A stretch of DNA of 64,000 nt, taken from Oscheius onirici. Its lineage: Eukaryota; Nematoda; Chromadorea; Rhabditida; Rhabditidae. The position numbers and the translations under genes were made by a program. Where the stretch lies: contig OW051473.1 in assembly GCA_932521025.1 (NCBI GenBank), positions 9,610,001 to 9,674,000 of the forward strand. Reading direction: 5' to 3'. The number at the start of each line of letters is the position of its first letter. The stretch's first letter is position 1. The notes under the pieces are model-generated. The model was not told the DNA's origin, searched no databases, and was given only the letters and a program-made list of their open reading frames with translations. This document shows positions 1 to 9,561 of this stretch, one piece after another.

Positions 1-155
1 TGAAACAAAACAAGATTGGGTTCAAAAAAAATTAAAAAGGCTACATGCTCCTGAAAATTGTTTCAACTGTTTTACAACTCGAGCTACAAGAGGAAGAAGC
101 AGTGGAAGTAAACACGGCTTTATCTTCAGAAATAAATCCGGATGCAGAAGAAGAC

Positions 156-274
156 TACCGTATTTCTTCTAATAGAAGCACTACTCTATTAGAAGCACTG
201 CTCTAATAGAAGCACCCCAAAACGAGCAGGTTGAAAAACAGAAGCATAGTGCTTCTATTAGAAGAAATACGGTA
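156..274. repeat. Short inverted-repeat (hairpin) element
   Basis: Two arms of about 27 bases, TACCGTATTTCTTCTAATAG... at 156-182 and its reverse complement at 248-274, flank about 65 bases that carry two more copies of CTAATAGAAGCA. Both ends are TA, which fits a small mariner-type MITE or a hairpin derived from one. No coding capacity. Confidence 0.75.
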
Positions 275-1522
275 ATTTTGTAAATCGCATGTTTTTCATT
301 TGTTCCAACAACGTATGCTCTGCTTTAGAGCTACGAGATTTTCAAATTTCAAGTCTGGAGATTCGGAGTTTACAGTTTTCCAAACGGATATCGAGATCCA
401 TTCTCTGAAGAAACAAGAGCTCGATGTCTCATTTCAAAGGGACAGTCTCTATGTGTGAAAGCATGTAAGCAGGGGAAATCAGGCAACTTCGTGGCGGGAC
501 CCACCACAAATTTCATTTTGGCTTGTTTACGGGGTTTACACTCATTTTTTTGACTTTTACTAGCTTTCATTCGATTTGTCGTCAAAAATTACGTCTAAAA
601 TGAGTGGTGGAAAGCTAAAATTAGTGGAAAATTGACGGAATCTTACTTTGCAATCTTACTTTTTGGTAAAATATCACATCCCATTTTTAGACAAAAAAAT
701 GTTAATTTTACTGCAAAAAAAAGTGAGCACCTGTCGCACAAATTCTCCGCTGTCCTTTATTCCTACGACCAGATGTTCGATTCCTACTAGTTTGCACTGA
801 AGCCACCATTTGAGACTCTTCTCCTACCAGAACCAGTAGCCTTCGAGAGCATTCTTCTGGGTCTTCATTTTGATGTATTTGCCGTCTGGAATTACTCTTT
901 TTGAGGCACTATTTGAAGGTAAAATGAACAATATTCGTCCTTTGCATTTAATTGTTCAAAAATGATCCATAGCAAGAGTATGTAAAGCAGAATGGTGTCA
1001 GCTCCAATCGTTTTCACTCAGGGGTAATATTTCTCAATACTCGCCTGTTTTTAATGCATTAGATGCCTAATGCATTAGAGGAAGCCTGTTTTTGATGTCG
1101 GATTGTATTGAAAAAATGTCAGCTCTGACAGTTCACGTTATAATGTTTTCACATTTCTTTACACTTCATCGTTCAGTAATAATCGGGCGCTACATTTCTT
1201 TTAGTTGTGAGAACGCCTCTACAAACATTTTAGAAGAAAAGAATTGCCATCAAAAAATGTTCCATTTATGCCATAAGTAGGACAGAATTTGCGGAGCTCA
1301 ATACGACGACACTGCCTGAAAAAACTTATTCATGACGTTCAGCAGTTCTTCTCTATTGAACTGCCCGAATATTTTTGTTTGAAGGTAGTCTTGTGCATCA
1401 AAAGGTAACAATTACATCATTTGTTTTCAAAATGTTCTTACTTTCATCTTTGTTTCAGCATTCGCTATAACAAGGGAACCAGCAAAATGTTTGATAAGAA
1501 GGCTTTGAATGACTTTTAACTT
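275..1522. other. No gene recognised
   Basis: AT-rich sequence with stops in all frames. The remaining 3' exons of the minus-strand DXO-like gene should lie here, and 1330-1480 has plausible small exons on the minus strand (acceptors near 1468 and 1325), but none could be tied to the family. A short direct repeat of TGCATTAGATGCCTAATGCA lies near 1057-1080. Confidence 0.4.
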
Positions 1523-2972
1523 TTACCAACTGCTGGTCTTCCAGTGATTGCCAAAAAATAGCTTACCCTTGTCAATGGCGTCCACTTCTCCACTGTAAAG
1601 CAAAGTATAGCCCTTTTTCGTAGTTTTGTCACAAAGTTCACCTCTAATGACCATTCGGAGATCTGACTGGAACTGATTACTTTGAGAAGAATTGGGAGAA
1701 ATTACACTGGAAGAAAATGAAGTTTTCTCAGTGACGGGAAGAAGAAGACATTCCTCAAACTTGTGACCCATATAGGTGGCTCGTTTGTCCGACTCGGACA
1801 TTTGTCTGTTCCTGAAAGTTGGATAGTCGAAGGACTACCAAAAGCCGCGTTTGCAAAAATTTTTTTTTTCATTTTTTTCATCGTTTACGCTGGTCACTGT
1901 GCTAGAAATGGAAATAATTGCAGTGTGCTCTACCTCTACCTCAAATGCTTTGTAGTCAAGACTATACTTGGGCAACTCGACTCGAGCCGAGTCGAGCCGA
2001 TTTTTTTAAAGATTATTTGGCTCAACAAACTGGAAATAACAAAAGATTTTCTTCATTTCTTCGTATTTGAACCGCGGAATTTGAAAAAAAAATCGACTCG
2101 ACTCGATATAGTCCGCGAGACGGCTCGACTCGACATGGCCCACGAGCCGACTCGACTCGACGCCCAAGTATAGTCAAAACCACGTTTTTCAGTCTAGCTT
2201 TCTCCTGGCAACCTGCTGTTTTTGAGCTTCTTCAGAGTATTTCTAACCTGGGAAGTGTCTGGAAAATTATTTTGAAGTCAAACAAAACAAAACTCAATTG
2301 TGGGAGGAAAACGATAGTTAAAATCGTTTTCCCTCCCAAATTTTATGATTACGGCTACATTTTCCAGTTGTTTTGCGAACGAAAGGTCAAAACAGAAAGA
2401 CAGAAAGGCTGCTAACCACCAAGGAGACAAAAAAGTAGCGCCATTTCCACTCAAGCGTAGAACCCCGACACATAGAACCTTTGAAACAAAAAAAACTCAT
2501 GATTTTTTCTTCGCTTCCGTGTCCTCTGCTTCCACAAAAATGACTCCTTTTCTCTTCTCACAAACAATTTGCCAGTCTCCTTTCTCTTTCAATTCTCTTC
2601 CAGCCGCCTTTCTTCCCAAAATTCCTCTTCTTGAAACTAATGTAGCTCCATTCAGAACCTAAATATTTTGAGTAAAAAATATTTTTTTCCCGACCTTTAT
2701 CAAGTCCCTTTCGGTGCTTTTTTCATAAAGTACCGTAGTAAAATCTCAATAGTTTTGTGGTCTTCCTCTTCTGAGAAAAAGGCTTCAGAATAGCCCTTGT
2801 TCAAATTGAAAGGCAAGTTGGCGTGGTGGTTCAGACGACGATGTCCTGGAATTTTTGGGAGTATTTTTTTTTGTTGGAAAAACGCATAACCTCCTACGTC
2901 AAAACTGATGGAGAAATCATATTCACCATCATTTTGAGTAAGATAGTCTTCCAGATGTTGTATTTTCAGCAT
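1523..2972 (-). CDS. DXO: DXO/RAI1-like decapping exoribonuclease, partial, with frame problems
   Basis: Three exons on the minus strand read as the DXO/RAI1 (Dom3Z) family, which removes incomplete or non-canonical mRNA caps and has 5'-3' exonuclease activity in the nucleus or cytoplasm. Exon 1 (2972-2734) holds the N-terminal region with an FSISFDVGGY-type stretch. Exon 2 (2658-2500) carries SRRGILGRKA and DWQIVCEKRKGVIFVEAED, matching the family's WRGxLT and GWxL...GTIFLxEVET segments. Exon 3 (1811-1567) carries TYMGHKFEEC and LLYSGEVDAIDKG, matching YMGYKFExY and the catalytic GEVD motif. A 5' acceptor (TTTTTCAG at about 2981) precedes the first ATG. Phases do not join cleanly: exon 1 ends in phase 2 at GTACTT while exon 2 starts in phase 0, and exon 2 hits TGA just before a possible donor after a run of six A. 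This could be assembly indels or a decaying gene. The later family motifs (ExK) were not found. The family call is from motif recall. Confidence 0.6.
1961..2175. mobile_element. MITE with CTCGA-rich subterminal repeats
   Basis: Terminal inverted repeats ACTATACTTGGGC (1961-1973) and GCCCAAGTATAGT (2162-2174) flank sequence dense in CGACTCGACTCGA and its complement. TA dinucleotides at both ends suggest a Tc1/mariner-type target site. It lies between exons 2 and 3 of the DXO-like gene and encodes nothing convincing. Confidence 0.7.
2301..2337. repeat. Short near-perfect hairpin
   Basis: TGGGAGGAAAACGAT pairs with ATCGTTTTCCCTCCCA across a loop of about 7 bases, with one extra C in the second arm. 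It lies in the same intron of the DXO-like gene. Function unknown. Confidence 0.6.
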
Positions 2973-4901
2973 TCAAACTGAAAAACGATCGGATTGTTTC
3001 GGGTTTCAGCTTTGAGATAAAAGAAGGTTTGTTCGAGTGACGGCTTATTATTTCTCGAAATAGACAAAATCATAGAAAGAGTGGCGGTAAATAATGTCAA
3101 TCAGGCTCGAGAACGTAGAGAAAACGCTCCTCGTTCAATTCAATTTTCACTGAACTCGCAGAAATGAACTTTTTATGTTTCTAACAAATCATACATTGAA
3201 CATAAAGCATTTTTGACAAAATTTGTGAAAAAACGATGAAATTTGTCAAGAAAATGAAGAAAATTTAAAAATGATGATCCAAAAACTGTTCTACTTCATA
3301 AAAAAATAAAAAAATTGTTCGTTGATCCGCGGGAGAATGAAACTGGTGCTCTAACGATCAGACTGTCCAGAGATGAACAAATAAGTAAACGGGGGAAGAA
3401 CGACCGGTCATTAGGTGTCGAGACAGCCGGAAGGGCAGGTGTCCTCAATTTTTGTTTTTCACATCCTTTGTTATGAAAACAATTCGATTAATCTGCGAAT
3501 TCCATGAAACAGCCGCTGATTCAAATTCGGGGGGAAACGAGAACATGATTAAAAGAGCTCTTATGATTCTGACTACTCATGGGGGGCCTAATATTGGGGT
3601 TTAGATCGAATTAATGGCTGGTATGGTTTACTGTTTTAGTCTCATCCGCTTAAATGAGTCGCTTGAGTCGCTTCAAACATCTAGAATCATCTGAAAAATA
3701 TCTGAGAGAAAACCCCAGAGTGCACTACTTCGTGAACATTACTCTTAGCAGGAACGTCATTTTTCAAAAAGCCCGGAGGCTTTGGCAGCGATGAGAACGG
3801 CAAACAAAAAAGACACTATAATCCGCCATTTCGTCTTTTTTTCGAAAACCTCTTCATGGCGGTTTTTATCTTCAATTTCTATTTTCGTGTCCTTCGTCTT
3901 ACCAGTTTGATCATTTGAGAACTGCTCCTTCTCTTGCTTAAACCAAGTTCACGTTGACATCGTAGTTGTCTAAAGGGGCGACAGCCTGTAGTTCTTTAAT
4001 TTCACGAAGACAGCCGTTTTCTTGTAATTGAAATGAGCTCAAATGCTCACAAGAAGAATTCAAACAAACCCTTGACTTCTTTTCCCAAAAAGAACATTCG
4101 AAAGAGTATCAATTTTATATGTCTCAACGAGACAAAAACTTGAAAGTGACCAACAAATGGAACCCTCAGCGTTCTCGACAATCCATCAGTATTTTAGATT
4201 CTCAGCTAAATCAGACTCTTCCTTGTCGGTGTTCAGGAGTATATTTTTCGGGAATATGCGGTATATGCAAGAGAAGGTTTCAGGCCAGACACTCGGATCA
4301 ACAGTTCTTCCTTAATGTATAAACTCTGATTTCTTTGTCGGTCAGACACGTGATATCTGCATCAGTTAACTTTTGTGAAAAGTTTGCAGAAAATTACCTC
4401 TTCGATTTAAAAGTGCCTTCATGAGCTTTTATTTCAACTTGGCTAACAATTAACATCTACTGATTTTTGAACAACTATCGATTTTTTCTAGTTCATTGAC
4501 ATCGTGAAGGATTGTTATTATTCCTTTTTCTTGCCCGCTCTTGTCTCCATATTATCGCTTGTCTGTATTCTCGACCGACTATTTCCTAATAAATACCAGC
4601 TTCCTTCAGCTTTGCTGCCGCACTCTTTTACCCTGGCAGTGTCAGTTTGTTGCTGTAGTCTTGTCCTGATGAGCTTGTCTTTTCCTAGTACAGAAAGGCG
4701 GACAGAATCACAATAGATCTCTTAAAATCCTATTCGGCTCCCACACCACCATAAATCGAAGAGCTCCTTCGAAGAGCAGTTTATCCTTTATTATTAAAAG
4801 ATTAAGGCCGCCGCTAGTGTATTTCAAACTTTTCTCCTTTGACTATGTCCAAACCTATTCCGAGGGTTCCTAATTTATCTAAATTTCGGGAAGAATCCAG
4901 C
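2973..4901. other. No gene recognised
   Basis: AT-rich, with only short open frames of biased composition. The longest (4119-4322, plus) has a cysteine cluster CRCSGVYFSGICGIC but no flanking splice structure or family I recognise. No RNA gene was seen. Confidence 0.4.
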
Positions 4902-5497
4902 TACACTGCTTTTCATAATTATAGGTTCACCCCAGTTTTTCGACCCGATGCCCTAGAAGATGGATTTGCCATATACAAGAGGTACCGATTTCCACGGTGT
5001 GCTTTTCGAACATCTTCAAGGGCTCCCATTTTCAGTACTAATTTTGACGCAGACAGGTCCGCGACATTAAAATTAGTTCATGACCAATGTTTCCTCACTG
5101 ATTCTATCCATCTTCTAGGACAGTGTTACATAATATAAGAACAACGTATTGCCAAAGTTTGAGCCAGTTTCCTTGTAATCCCAGAGATCGCGGTTATTTT
5201 GTGTTTCAATTGTGCACACCCAATCAGAGGTACTTTCTGAGCTTCCAGCTTATATATTGGCCAATTCTATCCATTGTAAGTGAGAAAATGAAAGGTGAAC
5301 CTATAATTATGAAAAGGTGCGAAAATAGGAAAACGACTGGAAATGCTGAATTCTACTACTGAATTCTTTTAAAATATGGCTACTGGGGTTTTTAAACTCG
5401 CCGAATCGATTGGAAAACATAGCAGAACGTTTTGACAAACGCGCGTCTCGCTAGGTCGAAAAACTGGGGTGAACCAAGAATTATAAAAAGCAGTGTA
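4902..5497. mobile_element. Tc1/mariner-like non-autonomous element
   Basis: Terminal inverted repeats of about 44 bases: TACACTGCTTTTCATAATTA... at 4902-4945 and its imperfect reverse complement at 5454-5497. Both ends read TACACTGC / GCAGTGTA, so a TA target duplication is likely. The roughly 500-base interior shows no transposase frame, so this is a MITE or deleted element about 1 kb upstream of the tandem-exon gene. Confidence 0.75.
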
Positions 5498-5826
5498 TCA
5501 CACCAAGTATTTCAAAATATTAACCTTTGCAAGCCTCTTTCCACTTGTTGAAGTGGGTTCAGAGACTGATTTTTAGAGAACACTGATAGCAAAAGCACGC
5601 CCGGCCTTGTTCCTTGGGTGGTCGCAGAGACTGCAAGAGGGAGAGAGACGCAGAGTAGAGGAAGAAAAATACGCAAATGGCCAGCTGTGCGTCCCAAACA
5701 TTATGACCACATTACGAACTCATTCGATTGCTTTGCATTATCGGTTTTGACTACTGGTCGACCAAAATCATTACATAGTGCTTTTATTTTTCCCATTTTT
5801 TTTCAATTAACGTTATTCTTTCAGTG

Positions 5827-8800
5827 ATGTATCATCAGGCAACTCACGATCCGAACTCCGACCAGAGAGAGCGGAGAGATCAGAGGGAGCAGTATTACAT
5901 ATCAAAGGAGAGGCAAGAGTCGAGGTAAATTTCATATTTTGTTTTTAACTAGTAGAGATGCAAAGCGAGAGAGATATATAGGTAGAGAGAAAGATATAGA
6001 AGGATATAGAGAGCGAGAGAGATAGAAATATTCAGAGATAAAGAGAAGCAAAGGTAGTGATTAAAATGTTCCATTGTAGCGAGGAAGAAGTTTGCGAGGT
6101 AAAGTCTTTTCAAAATGTTCGTTTTTGAGACAGATCGAGAGGAACAACATACAGAAAACCAGCAATTGATTCAGACAACATCCGGAGACGAATTGCCCTT
6201 CTGGAACTATTCTGGATGCGCAAAAGTACAGAAGAGGTGATAGACAAGACTCCAGGTTAAATTTATCAATTGTTGTTTTACCAAAATAGACAGAATGAGA
6301 GAGACAGAGAGTCAGATACATGGAGCGGCTAACCTCAACTAATTTAGACCTCTGCCGGATCAGAATGGCCAGCCTGGACAACACCCGTATTCTGCAGAAG
6401 GCGCTCACAGAAGAGATGATAGACATCCTCTGGAGTCCAGGTAAAATTACAGTTTACTTTTTCCTAATTACAGAGGTGCGTGGCGCAAGTAAAAAACATG
6501 TCCAGTTCAGTGAGATCGGTAGCTTCATCAACCATTGATGTGAACTCTGTCCAAAAACTTGGGAACCTCTTGACAATCTCACTTGCAACTCATATACTTT
6601 ACTCATATAGTTAGTTCTAAAGCGATCTTTTGGGGACAAATAGACTGATGAAAAAAGACAGAATGACAGAGATAGAAAGCTAAAAAGACCTAGATAAAGA
6701 AAAAACTTCAATTGATTAGAACTCAGCCGGATCAGAGTGGCACATCTGGAAGACAAGCTGTTACTGGAAAAAGTAGCTACAGACAAGATGATAGGCATTC
6801 AGTAGACTCGAGGTAAAATTCAAGGGGTAAATTTTTTTACCTACAAAGTGGACAAATGGAAAGAGACTCAGAGATAGAATTATATAAACCGCTAACCTGC
6901 AATAATTTAGAGCCCAACCGAACCAGAAGATCCCATCTGGACAACAAACGCAATCTGCAGAAAGCAGTTACAAAAGAGATGATCGGCATCCAGTAGACTC
7001 CAGGTAAATTAATGATCTGTGTTGTCTTCACAAAACCTAGACAAACGGAACAAAGATATAGAGAGCTAGAAAGCTGGAGAGATTTTGATACTGAAAATCA
7101 ACGATTGATTCAGACCACATCTGGATCCGATTAGCTCACCTGGACGACAAGCGGCTCCTGCAAAAGAAAGTTACAGAGGAGAGTATAGACATCCAGTAGA
7201 CTCCAGGTAAAATTAACGATCTAACTTTTTTAGCTACAAACTGGACAGATGAAACGAGACAGAGAGACAGAGAATTAAGACCTATAAACTGATAAATCAC
7301 TGTTGATTCAGGCCACAGACGAACCAGAATGACCCTCCTGGAAAACAAGCTGCTCTTGTGGAAGGCACCTACAGAAAAGATTATGGTCACCCAGTAGACT
7401 CCAGGTATAATTTACGATATGTACTTTCTCAACAAAAAGTAGACAGGTGGAAAGAGATAAAGAGACCTGGATTCTTAAAAACCTTCAATTTATTTAGACC
7501 TCAGGCTCGTCAAAATAGTCATCATGGAAGACAAGCGGTTCCCGGAGAAGGCAGCTACAGACGAACTGATAGGCATCCAGTAGACTCCAGGTATAATTTA
7601 CTATTAAACTTTCTTTACTACAAAGTAGAGAGATAAAAATAAGCGGAGATACAGAGGCAGCGAGTTAGAGGTCCAGAGGCCGAGAAACCCCAGTTAATTT
7701 AGGCCGCAGTCGAACCAGAATATCCCTTCTGGGCAACAAACGTATCCTACAGAAGGCAATTACAGAAAAGATGCTAGACACCCAGCGGACTCGAGGTAAA
7801 ATTTACAGCTTAATTTTTTCCTAACTACAGAGGGGACGGAAAAAGACAGTGATTGAGGCAGAGCGCTACAAAGGCCTAGATACTGAAAAACCTCCAGCTG
7901 ATTTAGACCTCAGTTGGATCAGAGCGGCCCATCTGGAAGACAAGCTGTTACTGGGGAATGCAGCTACAGACAAGATCATAGACACCCAGTAGACTCCAGG
8001 TAAAATTTACTTAACAAAAAAATAGACAGATGAAAGAGACAGATAGTCAAAAAGATAAAAAGACAGAGAGACCTAGATACTGACAAGCCTTCAAGTGATT
8101 TAGAACACATCCGGAATGGAATTACCAGCCTGCAAGTCAACCGAATCCTGCAGAAGGCAGCTACAGAAGAGACGCCTACTATCAGGAAAGAATACCGCAT
8201 GAAGAAAGGCGAAACTACGAGAGGGAGCAGTGCCATTCCCAGTACAGAACTCAGCCTCATGAGTACCAACAGCGTCAGCGTCGACCCGATGACTATGCTG
8301 TTCCAAGATCCGGTGACTATCCTCCTCGATTTCAATCCTCTTCAAACGCCTACGTAGCTGTGCCTCCTGGAGAGAATCCTCGTCGGGAATACAGGTAGCT
8401 CATTAAAATTCACGTTTTCAATATGAACGCACAGCATTGATGGATACAGTCGAGGATATGGAGCAAACTACAATGATCAGAACAGATATCACCGACATGT
8501 GGACAGAAGATATAAGGAGCAGGACTACAATCACCGATCCGGTGACTATCCTCCCCAGAACTACGACAACAGGGAGCGACAGTACGACGAGAGGAAGAAT
8601 CAGAATAAAGACTACCAAAGACCGCCTGAGAACCCGAGGGCTTCCAAGCCTGCTGATCTACAGGATCGGAGAGATTTCAACAGAGGTCCAAGTCAGAACA
8701 ATTTAAAGAACAAGATGGATTCAAAGCTGGATGAAGGTACTGGATACGATGATAGACAGTATTCCAGTAATCGTAAGAGTTTAGCTAGAAATTGCATAAG

Positions 8801-8954
8801 AAATAAAATTGCAGAATATGAACAGGACTACAGGGAAGAGCCGAGGAGAGAACCGAGAAGAGAGGAAAGAGAGTCTGTCGACCAGTACCACCGAAATTTC
8901 AAGAAGTCTATTGCTCCAGTCTACTCTAGAGAAGAGACGGAAAGCTGTGATTGA
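5827..8954 (+). CDS. Tandem-exon repeat protein, Arg/Gln/Tyr-rich, unrecognised
   Basis: Twelve exons: 5827-5924, 6175-6255, 6348-6440, 6720-6812, 6911-7003, 7114-7206, 7312-7404, 7498-7590, 7703-7795, 7907-7999, 8104-8394 and 8435-8954. Every junction is phase 2 and all have GT/AG ends. Exon 1 starts at ATG 5827 (MYHQATHDPNSDQRERRDQR). Exons 2-10 each encode one repeat unit (27 residues in exon 2, 31 in the others), and exon 11 opens with a tenth. The unit reads roughly RPQ-DQN-P-GRQA-P-EGSY followed by RRDDRHPVDS. The rest of exon 11 and exon 12 encode a charged, disordered tail rich in Arg, Tyr, Gln, Asn and Asp, ending in SREETESCD. No folded domain, signal peptide or membrane segment is visible. 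An RNA-binding or scaffold role is possible from composition alone but is not shown. The Argonaute gene follows on the same strand 607 bases later. I recognise no family. Confidence 0.8.
6175..8196 (+). repeat. Tandem array of exon-plus-intron units (~200 bases)
   Basis: Exon starts at 6348, 6720, 6911, 7114, 7312, 7498, 7703, 7907 and 8104 give spacings of 186-205 bases, except one of 372 that includes unrelated sequence near 6470-6650. The introns are also related: each begins GTAAAATT or GTATAATT, has a purine-rich middle with AGACAGATGAAAGAGACAGA-like text, and ends near CTGATTTAG or TTGATTCAG. The whole exon-intron unit was therefore duplicated, not the exon alone. Confidence 0.85.
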
Positions 8955-9156
8955 GCTCATAACATTCAGTCTAAAACAATGTTTAGATAAGATGCTTAAT
9001 TATCGAATGGGCTCAATCAGTCCTTCCGCTTATGCAATCTGTGAAGAAGGTAGATTGAGTTCATAACATCCAGTCCAAAACAATATTTAGATGAGCTTGC
9101 TATTGAGCGAATGGGTGCAATCAGTCCTCCGGCGTATGTAAGCTCGGAAGAAGGTG
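8949..9156. repeat. Two-copy tandem duplication, ~104 bases
   Basis: GATTGAG(C/T)TCATAACAT at 8949 recurs at 9053, and both copies continue through AGTC(T/C)AAAACAAT and end near GAAGAAGGT. It starts inside the last codons of the tandem-exon gene and runs into its 3' flank. Another sign of local tandem duplication at this locus. Confidence 0.75.
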
Positions 9157-9561
9157 AGTCAAGGATAGTATACGTCTCCCAGAAAAGCAGATAGAGAGCG
9201 GAAGTGTACTCTCCCCGTAAATCTCTGTAAATCTATGTCTGTCGCCACTTTTAGAAACTGGACTAGTTTTCCCTTGACTAGGGTTTCACTGTTCATTTGT
9301 TACCGTATCTCTGTCACTCACTGATTCAGTTTTATTCATCTGGTTATTCACTGTCTAGTCTCTCTCTATGTTACTCACTGACCGCTGACTGTTCTCTTGC
9401 TCTTTAACATCTTGTTTGAAAAATAGTTTAGGATACACTCTCTGACTTTCTGATTCATTGTCTCTCTATCACTCAACCATCCGTCACCGACCAACGAATT
9501 GCGCGAGCCCAGCCACTCCTCCCTTTGTATATTCACATCTTCAGAAGTTTCAGCTAGCGGA

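Noticed and set aside
156-274. CRISPR-like repeat array
   Set aside because: The repeated AATAGAAGCA units are inverted-repeat arms in a eukaryotic genome, not regularly spaced direct repeats with spacers.
4839-5138. 99-codon plus-strand ORF
   Set aside because: It lies mostly inside the TA-flanked inverted-repeat element and matches no transposase.
9499-9561. Upstream in-frame ATG at 9499 as Argonaute start
   Set aside because: The extra 21 residues are low-complexity and the ATG at 9562 begins an acidic N terminus with better composition; without RNA data the shorter form was kept.
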